DNA from: GCA-002727735 sp036159515
GTDB lineage: Bacteria; Bacteroidota; Bacteroidia; Flavobacteriales_D; Parvicellaceae
Assembly: GCA_036159515.1 (NCBI GenBank)
Contig: JAYYEV010000081.1
Coordinates: 5,798 to 69,797 of the forward strand
Direction of reading: 5' to 3'
DNA length: 64,000 nucleotides
The notes under the pieces are model-generated. The model did no database searches. It was not told the origin of the DNA and was given only the letters and a program-made list of their open reading frames with translations. Position numbers and translations under genes: made by a program. Position 1 is the first letter of the stretch; every line of letters begins with the position of its first letter. Positions 62,309 through 64,000 of the stretch are shown in pieces.

Positions 62309-62743
62309 ATGAGTATACCTAAACTTGAACAAGATGTGATTGAGGAGTTTGAATTTTTTGACTCATGGTTGGAAAAATACGAGCACATTATCGAATTAGG
62401 AAAAGACCTTCCTCTTATTCCAGATTACTTAAAAACTGGTGACAATCTAATTAAAGGATGCCAATCCAATGTATGGTTGCATGCTGAATGTATAGAAAAT
62501 AAAATTACTTTTTGTGCTGATAGCGATGCCATCATTACAAAAGGTATAATTGCGCTGTTAATTAGAGTTTTAGATAAGCAATCTGCAGATGATATACTAA
62601 AAGCAGAGTTAAAATTTATAGATTCTATAGGATTGACTAATCACTTATCACCTACAAGAGCTAACGGCTTACTAGGGATGGTGAAACAAATGAAATCATA
62701 TGCTATGGCATTTAGCTTGAAAAACAATATCAAAAATGGATAA
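62309..62743 (+). CDS. sufE: SufE family sulfur acceptor
   Basis: The 144-residue protein has an N-terminal helix (EQDVIEEFEFFDSWLEKYEHII), the LPLIPDYLKTGDNLIKGCQSNVWL segment with the sulfur-accepting cysteine (about Cys52), and LTNHLSPTRANGLLGMV at the C-terminus, as in SufE/CsdE. It normally takes persulfide from SufS for SufB. No sufS is nearby, nor is the sufABCD operon (about 27 kb away in this window). It overlaps the sufT-like gene by 8 bases. Confidence 0.93.
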   Translation: MSIPKLEQDVIEEFEFFDSWLEKYEHIIELGKDLPLIPDYLKTGDNLIKGCQSNVWLHAECIENKITFCADSDAIITKGIIALLIRVLDKQSADDILKAELKFIDSIGLTNHLSPTRANGLLGMVKQMKSYAMAFSLKNNIKNG

Positions 62744-63065
62744 TCCATTAAGAGAATTAAAAAAGAAAACTGAGATCAAAATCATCAATATGCTCAAAAC
62801 CATTTTTGACCCTGAAATTCCGGTTGACATATATGAGCTTGGCTTGATCTACGAAATAAAAATTGATGATGAAATTAATGTGGGAATTGACATGACTTTA
62901 ACATCTCCAAATTGTCCTGTGGCAGAAACGCTTCCAAAAGAAGTAGAGGATAAGGTGGGAGAAGTACATGGAGTTAAAACTTCTAAAGTGAATATTGTAT
63001 TTGACCCACCTTGGGATAAGGACATGATGAGTGAAGAAGCTAAACTAGACTTAGGAATGATTTAA
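62736..63065 (+). CDS. SufT/MIP18-type (DUF59) Fe-S assembly protein
   Basis: The 109-residue protein has the DUF59 core: TIFDPEIPVDIYELGLIYEI (about 22-41), MTLTSPNCPVAETLPKEVE (about 55-73) with the conserved cysteine, and VNIVFDPPWDKDMMSEEAKLDLGM at the end. Relatives (SufT, MIP18, the N-terminal part of HCF101) help mature or deliver Fe-S clusters. It overlaps sufE by 8 bases, so the two are coupled; HMG-CoA synthase follows 8 bases later. Confidence 0.93.
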   Translation: MDNPLRELKKKTEIKIINMLKTIFDPEIPVDIYELGLIYEIKIDDEINVGIDMTLTSPNCPVAETLPKEVEDKVGEVHGVKTSKVNIVFDPPWDKDMMSEEAKLDLGMI

Positions 63066-63073
63066 AATGAATT

Positions 63074-64000
63074 ATGATAAAAATTGGAATTGACGCTATA
63101 GACTTTTACGTACCCTCATTGGGACTTAAAATACATGATTTAGCAATAGCAAGAAATATAGAACCAGCCAAACTTGAAAAAGGACTTGGTTTAAAGGCAA
63201 TGGCCCTTATGGATGTGAACGAAGACGCAGCATCCATGGCAGCAAATGCTTTAGATAAGTTAATTGCTAAAAATAAAATTGATCCAACGGAAATCGGCAG
63301 AATATATCTAGGAACAGAAAGTGCTTTAGATGCTGCAAAACCAACCGCAACCTACGCAGTAGGTATGGTTGAAGAAAAGCTAAAGGGTGAATATGGAGAA
63401 AGATGTTTTAAAAACTGTGATGTAGTTGATATGACTTTTGCTTGTGTTGGTGCAGTTGATGCACTTGAAAACTGCATAGACTGGATAAAATGTAACCATA
63501 ACAGAAAAGCCATTGTTATCGCATCAGATGTAGCTAAATATGAATTAAAATCTTCTGGAGAATATACTCAGGGAGCTGGAGCTGTGGCCATGTATATAAC
63601 TGCAAATCCAAGTATTATCGCTTTTGAAGAAACCATTGGCATTAGCATGGAACATGTTGGAGATTTCTTTAAGCCTAGAAGAATTTTAAAAAATGAAGAT
63701 CTAGAAGGAAATAATACCATTCAAAAAATCACAAACTCTGAAAAAGGTATGATCGAGCTCTTTTACGAAGAACCTGTATTTGATGGTCAATATTCGAATG
63801 AGTGCTATTCTGAAAGGATAAAAGAAAGCATGGCTCATTTTAAGTTACAGAAAAAAACCAATTTGCTTGTAAATTGGGATAAATTAGTTTTTCACTTACC
63901 CTATGCGTTTCAAGGCAGAAGAATGATGTCTGATATTTGGTTAGAATGGATAAAAGAAAATAAGCAGTTTAACCTAATTGAAGATGAAATTGGTCCTTAT
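63074..64000 (+). CDS. Hydroxymethylglutaryl-CoA synthase, C-terminally cut by window edge
   Basis: Starting at ATG 63074, 309 codons run open to the right edge without a stop. The protein begins MIKIGIDAIDFYVPSLGLKI, with the acidic general base in LGTESALDAAKP (Glu82) and the catalytic cysteine in MTFACVGAVDALENC (Cys124), as in bacterial mevalonate-pathway HMG-CoA synthases. The enzyme condenses acetoacetyl-CoA and acetyl-CoA, the first committed step to mevalonate and isoprenoids, as expected in many Flavobacteriia. It follows the sufT-like gene by 8 bases. The C-terminus and downstream genes are outside the window. Confidence 0.93.
   Translation, partial: MIKIGIDAIDFYVPSLGLKIHDLAIARNIEPAKLEKGLGLKAMALMDVNEDAASMAANALDKLIAKNKIDPTEIGRIYLGTESALDAAKPTATYAVGMVEEKLKGEYGERCFKNCDVVDMTFACVGAVDALENCIDWIKCNHNRKAIVIASDVAKYELKSSGEYTQGAGAVAMYITANPSIIAFEETIGISMEHVGDFFKPRRILKNEDLEGNNTIQKITNSEKGMIELFYEEPVFDGQYSNECYSERIKESMAHFKLQKKTNLLVNWDKLVFHLPYAFQGRRMMSDIWLEWIKENKQFNLIEDEIGPY

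Noticed and set aside
1..64000. Mobile elements, CRISPR arrays, prophage, tRNA/rRNA genes or defence systems
   Set aside because: No transposase, integrase, direct-repeat array or structural RNA was seen; the largest gene-free gap is about 260 bases.

Overview
The window reads as a continuous stretch of core chromosome from a member of Bacteroidota, most likely a marine or freshwater Flavobacteriales. The basis is the gene content: mutY-ssb-gldE-gldD gliding synteny, type IX secretion (T9SS) sorting domains of both A and B type, a PorE-like OmpA protein, a fused SecDF, a fused MurF-Alr, GSII-type glutamine synthetase, HMG-CoA synthase, and promoters of the TAnnTTTG type. The DNA is AT-rich by eye (about one third G+C) and very compact. 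No gap exceeds 300 bases; the longest (7612-7873) is about 260. I found no tRNA, rRNA, CRISPR array, insertion sequence, prophage or defence island.

Layout. 1-5487 (minus): operon purM-prfA-pyrF-pspC-like-K+ channel-rmlD-like-Na+/amino acid symporter (cut by the window edge). 5530-7611 (minus): PorE-like OmpA/TPR/propeller protein with its own terminator. 7874-8884 (plus): glutamine synthetase. 8881-13129 (minus): secDF-tatA-Na+/Ca2+ antiporter. 13295-15927 (plus): FG-GAP protein with T9SS type A tail, then a DCC thiol protein. 15922-16851 (minus): malate dehydrogenase. 16979-18816 (plus): ECF sigma factor and a membrane-anchored partner ending in a T9SS type B domain. 18813-25839 (minus): gyrB, an outer-membrane barrel and a giant TPR protein. 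26005-26673: ftsE. 26675-28877 (minus): two glycosyltransferases. 28970-29986: murB. 29988-35205 (minus): sufA-sufB-sufC-sufD and a secreted unknown. 35355-36386: thiL. 36383-38404 (minus): HU, a 29-residue COX24/bS22-like protein, RNase G. 38516-41927 (plus): mutY-ssb-gldE-gldD. 41920-43098 (minus): acyl-CoA dehydrogenase. 43257-46335 (plus): dnaG and mscS. 46332-48053 (minus): recJ. 48108-50567 (plus): two unknowns, nitroreductase, DMT transporter. 50564-54434 (minus): 7-TM protein, sterol-desaturase-like hydroxylase, M28 peptidase, coiled-coil protein. 54554-64000 (plus): murF-alr, polysaccharide flippase, Wzz-like, O-antigen ligase, radA, sufE, sufT and the start of HMG-CoA synthase.

The genes form recognisable themes: envelope export and surface display (SecDF, TatA, PorE-like, GldD/GldE, two T9SS cargo proteins), cell wall and surface polysaccharide (murB, murF-alr, flippase, Wzz, ligase, glycosyltransferases), Fe-S biogenesis (SUF split over two loci, without sufS here), and replication/repair (gyrB, dnaG, ssb, mutY, recJ, radA).

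Points most worth a second look are the sigma factor paired with a T9SS-tailed anti-sigma-like protein, a glycosyltransferase whose conserved N-terminus can only start at an ATT codon, a primase without zinc ligands, nine of nine convergent gene pairs that touch or share stop codons, a 23-bp dyad in the glnII/ompA promoter region, and candidate leaderless genes. Much of this is lineage-typical; I do not see a clearly unprecedented multi-gene system.
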